A stretch of 64,000 bases of DNA from Roseococcus suduntuyensis (GTDB lineage Bacteria; Pseudomonadota; Alphaproteobacteria; Acetobacterales; Acetobacteraceae), in assembly GCF_014196305.1 (NCBI RefSeq), contig NZ_JACIDJ010000002.1, positions 558,001 to 622,000 of the forward strand, written 5' to 3'. The position numbers and the translations under genes were made by a program. Positions 26,608-35,623 of the stretch are shown piece after piece; the stretch's first letter is position 1; each line of letters begins with the position of its first letter. The notes below the pieces were generated by a model, which did not search any database, was not told the origin of the DNA, and saw only the letters and a program-made list of their open reading frames with translations.

Positions 26608-26659
26608 GCCGCATCATCGGCGCGACCCGCGGCCAGGCTGGGCCGGGCCGCGCCGTTCA

Positions 26660-27466
26660 TCATTCGGGGCCCGGCGGTTGGCGGCGCAACACCTCCGCAT
26701 GACGCACCTGCGCCAGGCTGTAGATGATGCGGTCCAGCTCCGTGTTCTGCTTCAGCAAGTCGAGGTGTTCATCATCCAGCACCTCTTCCTGCACCGTTTC
26801 CAGGTCAGGCCGCAGCTCATCGCGCGTGTTCTTTCTCGGAAACGCCGGCACCGGATCTATGCCGAGCATTTTACACAGTATGGGAAAGTCTCGGCCCAGC
26901 GTTTCGACGAAGAAAACGAAATCCATCTGGTTTAGCGTTGCCGTTGCGCGCCTGATGATTTCAGATTTCTCGATGGAAATCCGCTTCCCATCCTTCACTT
27001 CGTAATATGTATCATTTTTTTCGGTGAATACATCGCCAGCCAACACCCTAGCCATTTCATTTCTGATGTAATTTCTCGGAATCGGCATATCAATAGATAA
27101 AAATTCCTTCAGACTAACTTGGCGTGCCAATCGCGGGCCAGCCAAATTATTCGCTTGAATAACTGAATCACTATGTCGCCGCCAAAAATAGTAAAGCGAC
27201 ATGATCCGCTCATAGGGATTGCGGAGGACAGTGAACGCGAATTTCCTCCCCGGCACCCTCGCGATCGATTCCGCGGTGAAATGCCCAGAAAAGAAACGGT
27301 AGGGCTTGAAGTATTCCTTTGGCTTATGGGACAGGTCACGCCGCCGTTCCGGGCAGATTTCTTTCCTTTGGAAATACCCTGTCAGGACATCATGCAGCGA
27401 AGTGCCGGCTGTCTTGGGAATATGAAGAAAAATAAGCCGTCCGTGATCAATAAAGGCGTCAGACAT
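26660..27466 (-). CDS. Sulfotransferase (family 2-like), AT-rich
   Basis: A 268-aa PAPS-dependent sulfotransferase. LIFLHIPKTAGTSLHDVL is the 5'-phosphosulfate-binding loop, and FTVLRNPYERIMSLYYFWRR holds the 3'-phosphate-binding Arg/Ser. It resembles the carbohydrate-type sulfotransferase 2 family, which modifies surface glycans. No signal or membrane segment is seen, as is normal for bacterial members. The start is ATG 27466 (MSDAFIDHG); earlier in-frame codons add an unrelated tail. The 5' two thirds is clearly AT-richer than flanking genes (AAATTATTCGCTTG, AATATGTATC-type sequence), suggesting acquisition by transfer. It converges with the DUF1796 gene. Confidence 0.85.
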   Translation of the reverse strand: MSDAFIDHGRLIFLHIPKTAGTSLHDVLTGYFQRKEICPERRRDLSHKPKEYFKPYRFFSGHFTAESIARVPGRKFAFTVLRNPYERIMSLYYFWRRHSDSVIQANNLAGPRLARQVSLKEFLSIDMPIPRNYIRNEMARVLAGDVFTEKNDTYYEVKDGKRISIEKSEIIRRATATLNQMDFVFFVETLGRDFPILCKMLGIDPVPAFPRKNTRDELRPDLETVQEEVLDDEHLDLLKQNTELDRIIYSLAQVRHAEVLRRQPPGPE

Positions 27467-27613
27467 CAAACATACCCAGCAGAGGGGAATAGGCCAAAGC
27501 ACCCGCATCCGGGTTCAAAGGCAGGCGCCGCACCCCGCACATCCCCCCGCGCAAAGCCTGGGTCGGGAAAAGGAGGTGCGGCGTGCCGCGGGACAGGGCG
27601 GATCGCCCCGCCG

Positions 27614-27949
27614 TCACGCCTGTTCCGTGGTCGGCAGGCCCTTTTCCTTCAGCATGGCCTGCAGCTCGCCCGACTGGAACATCTCCATCACGATGTCGCA
27701 GCCGCCCACGAACTCGCCCTGGACGTAGAGCTGCGGGATGGTCGGCCAGTTCGTGTAGGCCTTGATGCCCTCGCGGATTTCCATGTCCTCCAGCACGTTC
27801 ACGCCCTTGAAGGGGACGCCGACGTGGCTCAGGATCTGCACCACCCGGGCCGAGAAGCCGCACTGCGGGAAGACCGGCGTGCCCTTCATGTAGAGCACAA
27901 CGGGGTTGGCCTTCAGCTCGGCCTCGATACGCGCGTTCACGTCGCTCAT
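27614..27949 (-). CDS. grxD: Monothiol glutaredoxin (Grx4 family)
   Basis: A 111-residue monothiol glutaredoxin that carries [2Fe-2S] clusters together with BolA-type partners. The active site is CGFS ([14 protein letters not shown]). The family marks [32 protein letters not shown] are intact. The start is ATG 27949 ([23 protein letters not shown]). It lies 28 bp downstream of bolA, the usual purL-bolA-grxD order of alphaproteobacteria. The pairing fits the known Grx4-BolA complex in iron sensing and Fe-S trafficking. Confidence 0.96.
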   Translation of the reverse strand: MSDVNARIEAELKANPVVLYMKGTPVFPQCGFSARVVQILSHVGVPFKGVNVLEDMEIREGIKAYTNWPTIPQLYVQGEFVGGCDIVMEMFQSGELQAMLKEKGLPTTEQA

Positions 27950-27977
27950 GGAAAGGTTCCTTGGAAGGGGTGGCGGA

Positions 27978-28211
27978 TCATTCGGGCGCGCTCGTCTGCA
28001 GGGCGAGGGCGTGCAGCACACCCCCCATACGGCCCTGCAAGGCGGCATAGACAAGCTGGTGCTGCTTGACGCGGGACAGGCCCCGGAAGGATTCCGAGAC
28101 GACGCGCGCCGCATAGTGGTCCCCGTCGCCCGCCAAATCCTCGATGGTGACCTGGGCGTCGGGCAGGGCCGATTTGATCAGGGCCTCGATCTCGACGGGT
28201 TGCATCGGCAT
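27978..28211 (-). CDS. bolA: BolA family protein
   Basis: A 77-residue BolA/YrbA-like protein. [68 protein letters not shown] contains the conserved GDHY and the C-terminal HALAL His that helps ligate the shared [2Fe-2S] cluster with monothiol glutaredoxin. It ends 28 bp before grxD and starts 4 bp after the purL stop, so purL-bolA-grxD are likely one transcript. Two N-terminal Met codons (MPM) make the exact start uncertain by two residues. Confidence 0.94.
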   Translation of the reverse strand: MPMQPVEIEALIKSALPDAQVTIEDLAGDGDHYAARVVSESFRGLSRVKQHQLVYAALQGRMGGVLHALALQTSAPE

Positions 28212-28215
28212 GTGG

Positions 28216-30408
28216 TCAGACCCCCTGCATCAGCGCCGGCAGCGTCGCCTCATGCGCCGCGGCCAGCCTTGATATATCTATGGCATTCGCCCCCGGCAGA
28301 ACCAAGGTGCGGCCTGAGGATTGTCCCAATCGTTCCGCGGGCACACCGGCCGCCCGCGCGGCCTCCAGCAGGGCCGCGCCATCCTCAACGGCCAGGATGT
28401 AGCGGCCCTGGTCCTCGCCGAACCAGAAGGCGTGGTCGCCTTGGCGGGTGATCTCCGCACCGACCCCGGAGGCCATGCACATCTCGGCCAGTGCCACCAG
28501 CATCCCGCCATCGGCGGCGTCATGGCAGGCGCGCACGCGACCGGCCAGGATCTGCCCCCGCACGAAATCCCCGTTCCGGCGCTCGGCGGCGAGGTCCACG
28601 GGCGGCGGCGCCCCCTCCTCCCTTCCTGCGATCTCGCGCAGCCAGAGCGACTGGCCGAGCCAGCCCCGGGTCTCACCCACCACCACGATGTCGCAGCCGG
28701 CGGGCATGGCCAGCCCCACCGCCTGGGCCACATCCTCCAGCACGCCCACCCCGCCGATGGCGGGCGTGGGCAGGATCGCGCGGCCCTCGGTCTCGTTGTA
28801 GAGGCTCACATTCCCGCTGATCACCGGGAAATCCAGCGCCGTGCAGGCCGCGGCCATCCCGCGCACGGCACCTGCGAACTGCCCCATGATGCGGGGCTTT
28901 TCCGGGTTGCCGAAATTCATGTTGTCGGTGATGGCGCGCGGCAGCGCGCCCACCGCCGTCAGGTTGCGCCAGGCCTCGGCCACCGCCTGCTTGCCCCCCT
29001 CCTCGGGGTCCGCCAGCACATAGCGCGGCGTGCAGTCGGTGGTCATGGCGAGCGCCAGCTTGTGGTCCTCGACGCGGACCACCGCCGCATCGGCCTGGCC
29101 GGGGCGCTTGCTGGTCTGCCCGCCCACCTGGGCGTCATACTGGTCCCAGATCCAGCGGCGGCTGCACAGGTCGGGGCTGGCCACCAGCTTCTCCAGCGCG
29201 GCCGCGATCCCCACCGGGTCCGCCACCGGGCCCAGCATGGGCTGCTTCGGCGTCTCCTCCGTGGGGCGGTGGTAGAGCGGCGCCTCGCTTTCCAGCGGCG
29301 CCAGCGGGATGTCGGCTTCCAGCACCCCGTGGTGGCGGATCTCGATGCGGCCCGTGTCGGTCAGATGGCCGATGACCGCGAAGTCCAGCTCCCATTTGTG
29401 GAAGATGGCCTCGGCCACATGCTCCTGCCCGGGCTTGAGCACCATGAGCATGCGCTCCTGGCTTTCGCTCAGCATCATCTCATAGGCGGTCATGCCCGTC
29501 TCGCGTTGGGGCACCTTTTCCATGTCCAGCACGATGCCCATGCCGCCCTTGCCGGCCATCTCGACGCTGCTGCTGGTCAGGCCCGCGGCCCCCATGTCCT
29601 GGATGGCGACGATGGCGTCCGTCTCCATCAATTCCAGGCAGGCCTCGATCAGCAGCTTTTCCGCGAAGGGGTCGCCAATCTGGACCGTGGGGCGCTTTTC
29701 CTCGGCATCGGCGTTGAATTCGGCGCTGGACATGGTGGCGCCATGGATGCCGTCGCGCCCGGTCTTGGAGCCCACATAGACCACCGGATTGCCCACCCCC
29801 GTCGCGGCCGCGGTGAAGATGCGGTCCTCCTTCAGGATGCCCACCGTCATGGCGTTCACCAGCGGGTTGCCATTGTAGGCGGGGTGGAAATTCACCTCGC
29901 CGCCCACGGTCGGCACGCCCACGCAGTTGCCATAGCCGCCGATGCCGCGCACCACCCCGTCCAGGATGCGACGGGTGCGGGGGTGCGTGGGTTCCCCGAA
30001 GCGCAGCGCGTTCAGGTTCGCGATGGGGCGCGCGCCCATGGTGAACACATCGCGCAGGATGCCGCCCACGCCGGTGGCCGCGCCGTTGTAGGGCTCGATG
30101 AAACTCGGATGGTTGTGGCTTTCCATCTTGAAGACGGCGGCCAGGCCCTGACCGATCTCGATCACGCCCGCATTCTCACCAGGCCCGACCAGCACCCAGG
30201 GCGCCTTGGTGGGCAACTGCTTCAGCCAGACGCGGGAGGATTTGTAGGAGCAATGCTCGCTCCACATCACGGAAAATATGCCTAGCTCCGTGAGGCTGGG
30301 CGTGCGGCCGAGGATGGCCAGCGCCCTCTCATACTCATCGGGCTTGAGGCCGAATTCGGCGCCGAGCTGGCGGGCGCGCGCGGGGTCGAGGGGCGTGACG
30401 TGGCTCAT
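28216..30408 (-). CDS. purL: Phosphoribosylformylglycinamidine synthase subunit PurL
   Basis: PurL converts FGAR to FGAM with ATP and ammonia supplied by PurQ; PurS bridges the two. The 730-aa form is the small (Bacillus-type) PurL, which agrees with separate purQ and purS genes in this window. Visible marks are the N-terminal [79 protein letters not shown], and [25 protein letters not shown]. The start is ATG 30408 ([16 protein letters not shown]); the longer open frame upstream is low-complexity. bolA follows within 4 bp. Confidence 0.97.
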   Translation of the reverse strand: MSHVTPLDPARARQLGAEFGLKPDEYERALAILGRTPSLTELGIFSVMWSEHCSYKSSRVWLKQLPTKAPWVLVGPGENAGVIEIGQGLAAVFKMESHNHPSFIEPYNGAATGVGGILRDVFTMGARPIANLNALRFGEPTHPRTRRILDGVVRGIGGYGNCVGVPTVGGEVNFHPAYNGNPLVNAMTVGILKEDRIFTAAATGVGNPVVYVGSKTGRDGIHGATMSSAEFNADAEEKRPTVQIGDPFAEKLLIEACLELMETDAIVAIQDMGAAGLTSSSVEMAGKGGMGIVLDMEKVPQRETGMTAYEMMLSESQERMLMVLKPGQEHVAEAIFHKWELDFAVIGHLTDTGRIEIRHHGVLEADIPLAPLESEAPLYHRPTEETPKQPMLGPVADPVGIAAALEKLVASPDLCSRRWIWDQYDAQVGGQTSKRPGQADAAVVRVEDHKLALAMTTDCTPRYVLADPEEGGKQAVAEAWRNLTAVGALPRAITDNMNFGNPEKPRIMGQFAGAVRGMAAACTALDFPVISGNVSLYNETEGRAILPTPAIGGVGVLEDVAQAVGLAMPAGCDIVVVGETRGWLGQSLWLREIAGREEGAPPPVDLAAERRNGDFVRGQILAGRVRACHDAADGGMLVALAEMCMASGVGAEITRQGDHAFWFGEDQGRYILAVEDGAALLEAARAAGVPAERLGQSSGRTLVLPGANAIDISRLAAAHEATLPALMQGV

Positions 30409-30474
30409 GCCCGGTTTGTCGGGCGGGGCGTGGCGCTTGTCCAGACCGGGCTTCGCTGGGCTGGGGCGCGGCAC

Positions 30475-30514
30475 GCCCAGGTGCCTCATACCCAGGCCCC
30501 TCACACCCAGGCCA
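30475..30514. repeat. Short tandem CCCAGG(C/T) repeat
   Basis: Three copies of a ~15-bp unit built on CCTCA-A-CCCAGGCC run from about 30475 to 30514, across the 3' end of the transposase-derived ORF. It is small and may be simple slippage. Confidence 0.4.
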
Positions 30515-31052
30515 GGCGCACGGCGCGGGGGATGGATTGCCGCCCGACCAGCGCCTTCAGCACACGCAGCCAGGGTTTTCGCAAATGCGGCGCGGGCGGG
30601 CCGGCCTCCAGCAGGTTTTCGGACAAATCCGGGTGGGGCAGCAGCCAGGGCGGGCCGTTCAGGGCGCGGCGGAAGCCCAGGCGCCGGGCCAGGACCAGCA
30701 GGCCCAACCCCCGCAGACGATGGGCGCGGCGGGCGGCGCGGCAGATCATGGCCTCGATGCCGCGCAGCGGATGGTTCGGCGCCGCGTCGTGCAGGGCCTG
30801 GAGCAGGCGTTCCCACAACCCGGCATGCGTGAGGCGGCGGTAGTAGCGGGCCAGGCTCTCGGCCGCGATTCCCGGCGCGGCGGCGTCCTTCCAAGGGGCG
30901 TCGGTGGCGGTGAGGCGAAACAGCGCGTTCATCCGCGCGCGCAGATCCCCGATCTGGCGGCCCTGGGGAGAGCGGCGGAGGACGTAGGGAAGAAGGGCGT
31001 GCCACTCCAGGTCGGTCAGGGGACGGATGGGGATGCGCGGCGCGTAGGACAT
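30501..31052 (-). CDS. Transposase-derived protein (IS5-type N-terminal domain)
   Basis: A 183-residue protein. Residues ~10-60 ([39 protein letters not shown]) resemble the N-terminal DUF4096-type helix-turn-helix of IS5-group transposases, with the familiar LTDxxW opening and the APWxD ending. The C-terminal half ([23 protein letters not shown], then [22 protein letters not shown]) lacks a DDE catalytic domain. No terminal inverted repeats were found around it. It may be a remnant or a transposase domain taken over as a DNA-binding protein. Base composition is like its neighbours, so it is not a recent arrival. Confidence 0.6.
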   Translation of the reverse strand: MSYAPRIPIRPLTDLEWHALLPYVLRRSPQGRQIGDLRARMNALFRLTATDAPWKDAAAPGIAAESLARYYRRLTHAGLWERLLQALHDAAPNHPLRGIEAMICRAARRAHRLRGLGLLVLARRLGFRRALNGPPWLLPHPDLSENLLEAGPPAPHLRKPWLRVLKALVGRQSIPRAVRLAWV

Positions 31053-31232
31053 TTTTCCTGTATAGCCACCCGCTCATTGCGGTGGCAAGGAAAACCCTGG
31101 TGGTGCGAAAGGTCCGGATATGGTCGAGGAAACGCTGGAAGAGCGATGGGGCGGCAAGCTGGCCGGGATATGGGGCTTCTTGCTGTCCCTGTTCTGAAAG
31201 GCGGGCGCGGCCTCAGCCGCGCCCGACTCGTG

Positions 31233-31583
31233 TCAGCGGCACACCCGCCGCTGCTCCATCCGCCAGGACGGGCGGCCGAAGCGGTCCGTGTAGCGCACGC
31301 GGACATTCTCGATCCAGCAGCGCCGGCGGCGGCGGCGCGGCGGGGGGCCGCGGCGGGGCGGCGGGCCACGGTGCGGCGGCGGGCCCCACTGGACCTCTTC
31401 CAGCAGCGCGTCGAATTCCGCGGCGTCATCGGCCGGCAGGTCGAGTGTCTGCGGCGTGGTGGGGCCCTCGGGCAGGGTGGGGGTGATGGGGCGGGGCAGC
31501 GCGGCCTCGGCCTCGGGGACGCTGGCGGCCACGCCACCCATGGCGACGGCGGCACCCAGGAACAGGAATTTGCGGCGGTTCAT
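31233..31583 (-). CDS. Exported small Pro/Arg-rich protein
   Basis: A 116-residue hypothetical protein with a Tat/Sec-like signal (MNRRKFLFLGAAVAMGGVAASVPEAEA; the RRKF start resembles a Tat motif). A spacer with LPADDAAEFDALLEEVQW precedes a low-complexity PPPHRGPPPRRGPPPRRRRRR stretch. The C-terminal WIENVRVRYTDRFGRPSWRMEQRRVCR has two Cys that could pair. I do not know a family. It is the first of four small exported low-complexity proteins spread through the purine gene block. Confidence 0.62.
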   Translation of the reverse strand: MNRRKFLFLGAAVAMGGVAASVPEAEAALPRPITPTLPEGPTTPQTLDLPADDAAEFDALLEEVQWGPPPHRGPPPRRGPPPRRRRRRCWIENVRVRYTDRFGRPSWRMEQRRVCR

Positions 31584-31715
31584 ACTACGCCTCCCTCTCT
31601 CACATCGGCCCGGGACTTCCGGGGCTTGAGGGAGATGTAACGTTCACAAACCGTCCGGGATGCGTTGCGAAGATGGCGAGGAAGGGGCGCGCGGTATCGG
31701 TCGGTGACGGCGGTG

Positions 31716-32387
31716 TCAGGCCGCCACATGCGCCGCGATGGAAGTGAAGATCGGCAGGCCTTCCGTGCCGCCCACCAGCGGGTCCACGCAGTTCTCGGGG
31801 TGGGGCATCAGCCCCAGCACGCGCGCATTGGCCGAGCAGATGCCGGCGATGGCGTCGATGCTGCCATTGCGGTTCTCGCCTTCGTAGCGGAACACGACGC
31901 GCCCCTCGCCTTCCAGCCTGGCCAGCGTCTCGGCGTCGCAGAAATAGTTGCCGTCGCCATGGGCCATGGTGGCGCGGAAGGTGGCGCCGCGCTGGAAATG
32001 GGCGGTGTAGGGCGTGTCCGCGCGCTCCACCCGCATCACGCAATCCATGGCGAGGAAGCGCAGGGACGCGTTGCGCAGCAGGGCGCCGGGCAGCAGGCCG
32101 GCCTCGGTCAGCATCTGGAAGCCGTTGCAGACGCCCAGCACATGGCCGCCGCGCGCGGCGAAGTCCCGCACCGCGGCCATGATGGGCGATTGCGCGGCCA
32201 TGGCGCCGCAGCGCAGGTAGTCGCCATAGGAGAAGCCGCCGGGCAGCACGACCAGGTCCAGACCGCTCGGCAGCGCCGTCTCGCGGTGCCAGAGCATGGT
32301 GGGCCGGCGGCCGGTGGCGGCGCGGAGCGCGAGCGCCATGTCGCGCTCGCGGTTGGTGCCGGGGAAGGTGATGATGGCGGCGTTCAT
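31716..32387 (-). CDS. purQ: Phosphoribosylformylglycinamidine synthase subunit PurQ
   Basis: PurQ is the class I glutaminase that feeds ammonia to PurL. The 223-aa product has [24 protein letters not shown], the nucleophile Cys in [21 protein letters not shown], and the His/Glu pair in [18 protein letters not shown]. The start ATG 32387 ([21 protein letters not shown]) is standard for the family. It begins 7 bp after a tiny membrane protein gene, which in turn overlaps another and then purS, so translation is coupled through the whole purS-purQ stretch. Confidence 0.97.
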   Translation of the reverse strand: MNAAIITFPGTNRERDMALALRAATGRRPTMLWHRETALPSGLDLVVLPGGFSYGDYLRCGAMAAQSPIMAAVRDFAARGGHVLGVCNGFQMLTEAGLLPGALLRNASLRFLAMDCVMRVERADTPYTAHFQRGATFRATMAHGDGNYFCDAETLARLEGEGRVVFRYEGENRNGSIDAIAGICSANARVLGLMPHPENCVDPLVGGTEGLPIFTSIAAHVAA

Positions 32388-32394
32388 GTGTGCC

Positions 32395-32619
32395 CTATCC
32401 CTGCGCCACGCGCAGCCAGTGGATGCCGCCCAGGATCAGCATGGTGCTGATGGCCGCGATGGCCGCGGCGGCGAAGACGCGGTTGATGAGGTTCTTCTTG
32501 CGGGCGAACCAGCCCAGGCGGGGCTGCGCCTGCCCGGCCGAGAGGCGCTGTTCCCGCCAGCCCAGCAGCATCGTGATCAGCACCGTCAGCACGATGAGGA
32601 TCAGGATGGAGGTCTTCAC
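32395..32619 (-). CDS. 74-aa two-helix membrane protein, between purS and purQ
   Basis: An unrecognised small protein with two membrane helices ([17 protein letters not shown] and [21 protein letters not shown]) joined by a basic loop ([25 protein letters not shown]). The start is GTG 32619, which overlaps the stop of the upstream 85-aa gene by four bases (GTGA). It ends 7 bp before purQ. No link to purines is known to me; the gene order and coupling are the only evidence of a connection. Confidence 0.66.
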   Translation of the reverse strand: MKTSILILIVLTVLITMLLGWREQRLSAGQAQPRLGWFARKKNLINRVFAAAAIAAISTMLILGGIHWLRVAQG

Positions 32620-32873
32620 CACGGGTAGAAGATCCAGCCCAGCGGGTTGCGCCAGCCCTCGATGGCCAGCGAGATGGGCCAGAACAACCCGCCCAGGAAG
32701 GCCTTGGAGAGCAGGAAGAAGGCCTCGGTCAGCGGCAGGTCGCCGGGGAGCGGCGGGCCGAAGGCGAGATAGGCCAGCGCCAGCAGCACGCGCCAGGCCG
32801 CGAAGCCGAAGGAGACGGCCACGAAGACGCGCAGCGAGCGTTCGCGCGCGTTGGGGGCCGTCGTCCCGCTCAT
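32616..32873 (-). CDS. 85-aa membrane protein, between purS and purQ
   Basis: An 85-residue unrecognised protein. A polar N-terminus (MSGTTAPNARERSLR) precedes a hydrophobic helix (VFVAVSFGFAAWRVLLALAYLAFG), then a second amphipathic stretch (TEAFFLLSKAFLGGLFWPISLAIEGW) and a [10 protein letters not shown] end. The ATG at 32873 overlaps the purS stop by 4 bp (ATGA), and its own stop overlaps the next start. The tight coupling purS-this-next-purQ argues that both are translated at purine-enzyme levels. Confidence 0.68.
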   Translation of the reverse strand: MSGTTAPNARERSLRVFVAVSFGFAAWRVLLALAYLAFGPPLPGDLPLTEAFFLLSKAFLGGLFWPISLAIEGWRNPLGWIFYPW

Positions 32874-33112
32874 GCGGGCTCCACCGTGAAGCTTTCGATG
32901 ACGGTGTTGGCGAGCAGCTTGCGGGCCATGTCCTCGCCCTGGGCACGGGCGCGGGTGGGGTCGGTCTCGCTGACCTCCACGATCATGACCTTGCCCACGC
33001 GGACCTCGCCCACGCCCTCGAAGCCGAGGCCCGAGAGGGCGCGTTCGATGGCCTTGCCCTGCGGGTCCAGCACGCCCGCCTTGGGGAACACAGTGACCCG
33101 AAGCTTGGTCAT
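32870..33112 (-). CDS. purS: Phosphoribosylformylglycinamidine synthase subunit PurS
   Basis: PurS is the small bridging subunit of the three-part FGAM synthase. The 80-residue product (MTKLRVTVFPKAGVLDPQG, AIERALSGLGFEGVGEVRVGKVMIVEV, ARKLLANTVIESFTVEP) shows the family's repeated beta-alpha-beta pattern and length. The start is ATG 33112; upstream in-frame codons are in the repeat-rich purC-purS gap. Its stop overlaps the following 85-aa gene by 4 bp. Confidence 0.95.
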   Translation of the reverse strand: MTKLRVTVFPKAGVLDPQGKAIERALSGLGFEGVGEVRVGKVMIVEVSETDPTRARAQGEDMARKLLANTVIESFTVEPA

Positions 33113-33148
33113 CAACACACCCTTCCCAATACCAATGGCCCCCCGGTG

Positions 33149-33191
33149 CCCTCGGCGGGCTTTGCCGGGTGTCCTCGGCGGGCTTTGCCCG
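33149..33191. repeat. Direct repeat of CCTCGGCGGGCTTTGCC
   Basis: The 17-mer CCTCGGCGGGCTTTGCC occurs twice about 24 bp apart in the gap between purC and purS. A CCCCG-AA-CGGGG mini-hairpin (33224-33235) and the longer hairpin at 33237-33269 follow. The gap looks like a collection site for small repeats. Confidence 0.5.
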
Positions 33192-33236
33192 ACGAGGCGG
33201 AGCCGTCCCAACAGAATGCAGCGCCCCGAACGGGGT

Positions 33237-33269
33237 CCTCATGAAAGCGCCGAAGGCGATTTCATGAGG
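33237..33269. terminator. Perfect 10-bp hairpin just after purC
   Basis: CCTCATGAAA (33237-33246) and TTTCATGAGG (33260-33269) are perfectly complementary. The loop itself contains CGCC-GAA-GGCG. It ends 1 bp before the purC stop codon on the minus strand. It may act as a processing or attenuation site between purC and purS, or as a REP-like element; no T-tract follows. Confidence 0.5.
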
Positions 33270-33270
33270 G

Positions 33271-34035
33271 TCATTGCATGACTTCTGGACCCTTCATGTC
33301 GCGCACACCCGCTTCCGGCAGGATGCCGAGGCGGCGGGCCACTTCCTGGTAGCCCTCCTCGACCTTTCCCAGGTCGCGGCGGAAGCGGTCCTTGTCCATC
33401 TTCTCGCCGGTCTTGGCGTCCCAGAGGCGGCAATTGTCGGGGCTGATCTCGTCGGCCAGGACGATGCGCATCTCGTCATTCTCGTAGAGGCGGCCGAATT
33501 CCAGCTTGAAGTCCACCAGCGTGATGCCGACGCCCAGCAGCAGGCCGGTCAGGAAGTCGTTCACCCGCAGGGTGAGCTGGACGATGTCGTCCAGGTCGTG
33601 CGTGGAGGCCCAGCCGAAGGCGGTGATGTGCTCCTCGCTCACCATCGGGTCCTGCAGGGCGTCGTTCTTGTAGTAGTATTCGATGATGGAGCGCGGCAGG
33701 CGCGTGCCTTCCTGGATGCCCAGGCGCGTGGCGAGGGAGCCTGCCGCCACGTTGCGGACCACGATCTCGAGGGGGATGATCTCCACCTCGCGCACCAGCT
33801 GCTCGCGCATGTTCAGGCGGCGGATGAAGTGGGTGGGGATGCCGATCTCGCCCAGGCGCTGCATCAGGTACTCGCTGATGCGGTTGTTCAGCACGCCCTT
33901 GCCGGTGATCGTGCCCTTCTTCTGGGCGTTGAAGGCGGTGGCGTCATCCTTGAAGTATTGGACGAGGGTGCCGGGCTCGGGCCCCTCGAACAGGATCTTG
34001 GCCTTGCCTTCGTAAAGTTGGCGGCGGCGAGCCAT
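33271..34035 (-). CDS. purC: SAICAR synthase
   Basis: PurC joins CAIR and aspartate to SAICAR with ATP. The 254-aa protein begins [40 protein letters not shown], the classic opening. The remaining marks are [45 protein letters not shown] and [16 protein letters not shown]. The length is usual. The start is ATG 34035. It leads the leftward purC-purS-(2 small genes)-purQ run, though a 158-bp repeat-rich gap separates it from purS. Confidence 0.97.
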   Translation of the reverse strand: MARRRQLYEGKAKILFEGPEPGTLVQYFKDDATAFNAQKKGTITGKGVLNNRISEYLMQRLGEIGIPTHFIRRLNMREQLVREVEIIPLEIVVRNVAAGSLATRLGIQEGTRLPRSIIEYYYKNDALQDPMVSEEHITAFGWASTHDLDDIVQLTLRVNDFLTGLLLGVGITLVDFKLEFGRLYENDEMRIVLADEISPDNCRLWDAKTGEKMDKDRFRRDLGKVEEGYQEVARRLGILPEAGVRDMKGPEVMQ

Positions 34036-34082
34036 GGCGTGCAGTCCTTCTGGCGAATCAGCGCCCGTATAGCAGCAAAGAA

Positions 34083-34823
34083 TTATCGTGCCACGCGGGC
34101 CGCCACCGGCTTGACCGGCGCGAAGGGCGTGCGGTCGGGCGGGCCGGGCGCGAAGATCCATTCCCGCGCGCCACCCGGCCCCAGCGCCAGCAGCGAACTG
34201 CACAGCGTCCCGAACCCGCCGAGTGGAGGAATGTTCAGCATTTCGGCCGCTTCCCCCTCGGAATCCGCGAGCAAAGCGGGCCAGGCGCCCCAGTCGGGCA
34301 AGGCGGGCCGGGGGGCGGCCTGGAAGCGCGGCAGGTGGCGGGCGGTGCGGGGGCTCGACGGATCATTGGGCGGATGGGCCGTCACCATGTGCAGGCCGGG
34401 CGGCAGGGCTGTGGCGGTCGCATGGCCCTCACCGAGCCCGGCGACGAACCAGGCGGAGTCGGCGTCCGCCACCACGGCGTTGAAGGGGCGCCAGGCGCCG
34501 GCATCGAGGCGGCACAGAGCGTCGGCGGCGGCCTCGGCCGTGGGCGCCGCCAATGCCAGCAGGGGCAATTCGCCGCGCGAGCGCTTGCCCTCGGCGGGGC
34601 CGAGGCTGCCAGGGCGGTTCAGCACGGTGGCGACGACGCCCGCCGCGCTCACCGCCATCCAACTGCCGCCGCCCGTGCGGTCCCGCCCGCCGACCAGGCC
34701 CGGGGCCTCGGGCCAATGCGCCCCCGGCGGGTCCCAGGGGCGGTCCAGGCGTTCATCGCGGTTGGCGGCCAGCAGCAGCGGCCAGGCGGCGCCGGGCTGG
34801 CGCGAGAGGATCACGGTGCACAT
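34083..34823 (-). CDS. NRDE family protein (TANGO2-like)
   Basis: A 246-residue protein of the NRDE/TANGO2 family. The N-terminus [37 protein letters not shown] contains the eponymous NRDE, and the Cys at position 2 is the conserved candidate nucleophile. [28 protein letters not shown] and [11 protein letters not shown] are also typical. Eukaryotic TANGO2 is tied to haem and lipid handling, but bacterial members are not defined. It lies 48 bp upstream of purC on the same strand. Confidence 0.9.
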   Translation of the reverse strand: MCTVILSRQPGAAWPLLLAANRDERLDRPWDPPGAHWPEAPGLVGGRDRTGGGSWMAVSAAGVVATVLNRPGSLGPAEGKRSRGELPLLALAAPTAEAAADALCRLDAGAWRPFNAVVADADSAWFVAGLGEGHATATALPPGLHMVTAHPPNDPSSPRTARHLPRFQAAPRPALPDWGAWPALLADSEGEAAEMLNIPPLGGFGTLCSSLLALGPGGAREWIFAPGPPDRTPFAPVKPVAARVAR

Positions 34824-34882
34824 CGGGTCCCATCTGGCCCCGATGCGCCGCCGCGAACAAGGCGGCCCCTACCAGTGACGCC

Positions 34883-35176
34883 CTACCAGTGGCGGTGGTG
34901 GCGCGGCCGGTCCCAATGGCGCGGCGGCGGGCCGTAGTAGCGCGGCGGCGGTGGCGCGTAATAGACGGGCGGCGGCGGCGGGTAATAATAGCGCGGCGGC
35001 GGCGCGTAATATCGCGGCCGTGGGGGCGGCGCGTAGTAGATGGGCGGCGGCGGGCGCCAGCCCCGGCGGTCCCAACCCACCTGCAGCTCCAGCACCGGCT
35101 GGGCGCTGGCCGGCGCGGGGGCGGCAATGCCGAGGCCCAGCAGGCCCAGGACGGCGCCGAAGATCAGCTTTCGCAT
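34883..35176 (-). CDS. Exported Pro/Tyr-rich repeat protein
   Basis: A 97-residue secreted protein. A signal peptide (MRKLIFGAVLGLLGLGIAAPAPASAQ) is followed by a short strand (PVLELQVGWDRRGW) and then repeats of YYAPPPR/YYPPPPP/YYGPPPR, ending in a His/Arg-rich tail (HWDRPRHHRHW). Such proteins are common in Acetobacteraceae and rhizobia but uncharacterised. The composition suggests an extended, surface-exposed chain. The ATG at 35176 begins at the signal peptide. Confidence 0.68.
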   Translation of the reverse strand: MRKLIFGAVLGLLGLGIAAPAPASAQPVLELQVGWDRRGWRPPPPIYYAPPPRPRYYAPPPRYYYPPPPPVYYAPPPPRYYGPPPRHWDRPRHHRHW

Positions 35177-35250
35177 CGCGCGGAACTCCCTTTCGATGTT
35201 CCTAATTCCACGCGCCCCGCATGGCCAAAGCGTGGCGCGATTGCGCCCCT

Positions 35251-35589
35251 TCAGTGCCGTCCGTGATGATGGCGGCGGTGATGGGACGGGGGCCGGTGGT
35301 GGCGCGGCGCATGATGCACGCGCGGCCGATGCCCAGGCCCGCGGTAGGCAGGCCCGCGATGGAAATGCCCGCGATGAACGGGGCCCCGGTAGCCATGGCC
35401 GCGATACACCGGTGCGCGATAGACGGGCGCCCGGTAGACGGGCCCACGGTAGACGGGAACAGGTGCGCGATACACCGGCGCCGCATGCACGGGCCCGCGC
35501 CAATGCCCAGGGCCCGCATGATAGACGGGCCCCTGGGCCACGCAGCCGGCCAGCACCAGGCCCATCACGCTCAACAGCAGCACACGCAT
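35251..35589 (-). CDS. Lipoprotein with VYRAP/VYRGP repeats
   Basis: A 112-residue putative lipoprotein. The signal and lipobox (MRVLLLSVMGLVLAGC) precede a chain of PVYRAP/PVYRGP repeats (residues ~20-70). The C-terminal part is very rich in His and Arg (HHAPRHHRPPSHHRRHHHGRH), which could bind metal. The PVYRAP motif is shared with the lipoprotein at 36531-36863, so the two look related. The start is ATG 35589. The function is unknown. Confidence 0.66.
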   Translation of the reverse strand: MRVLLLSVMGLVLAGCVAQGPVYHAGPGHWRGPVHAAPVYRAPVPVYRGPVYRAPVYRAPVYRGHGYRGPVHRGHFHRGPAYRGPGHRPRVHHAPRHHRPPSHHRRHHHGRH

Positions 35590-35623
35590 CACGTTACCCT
35601 TCCCTTTCAGCCGCCCCGCTCCC

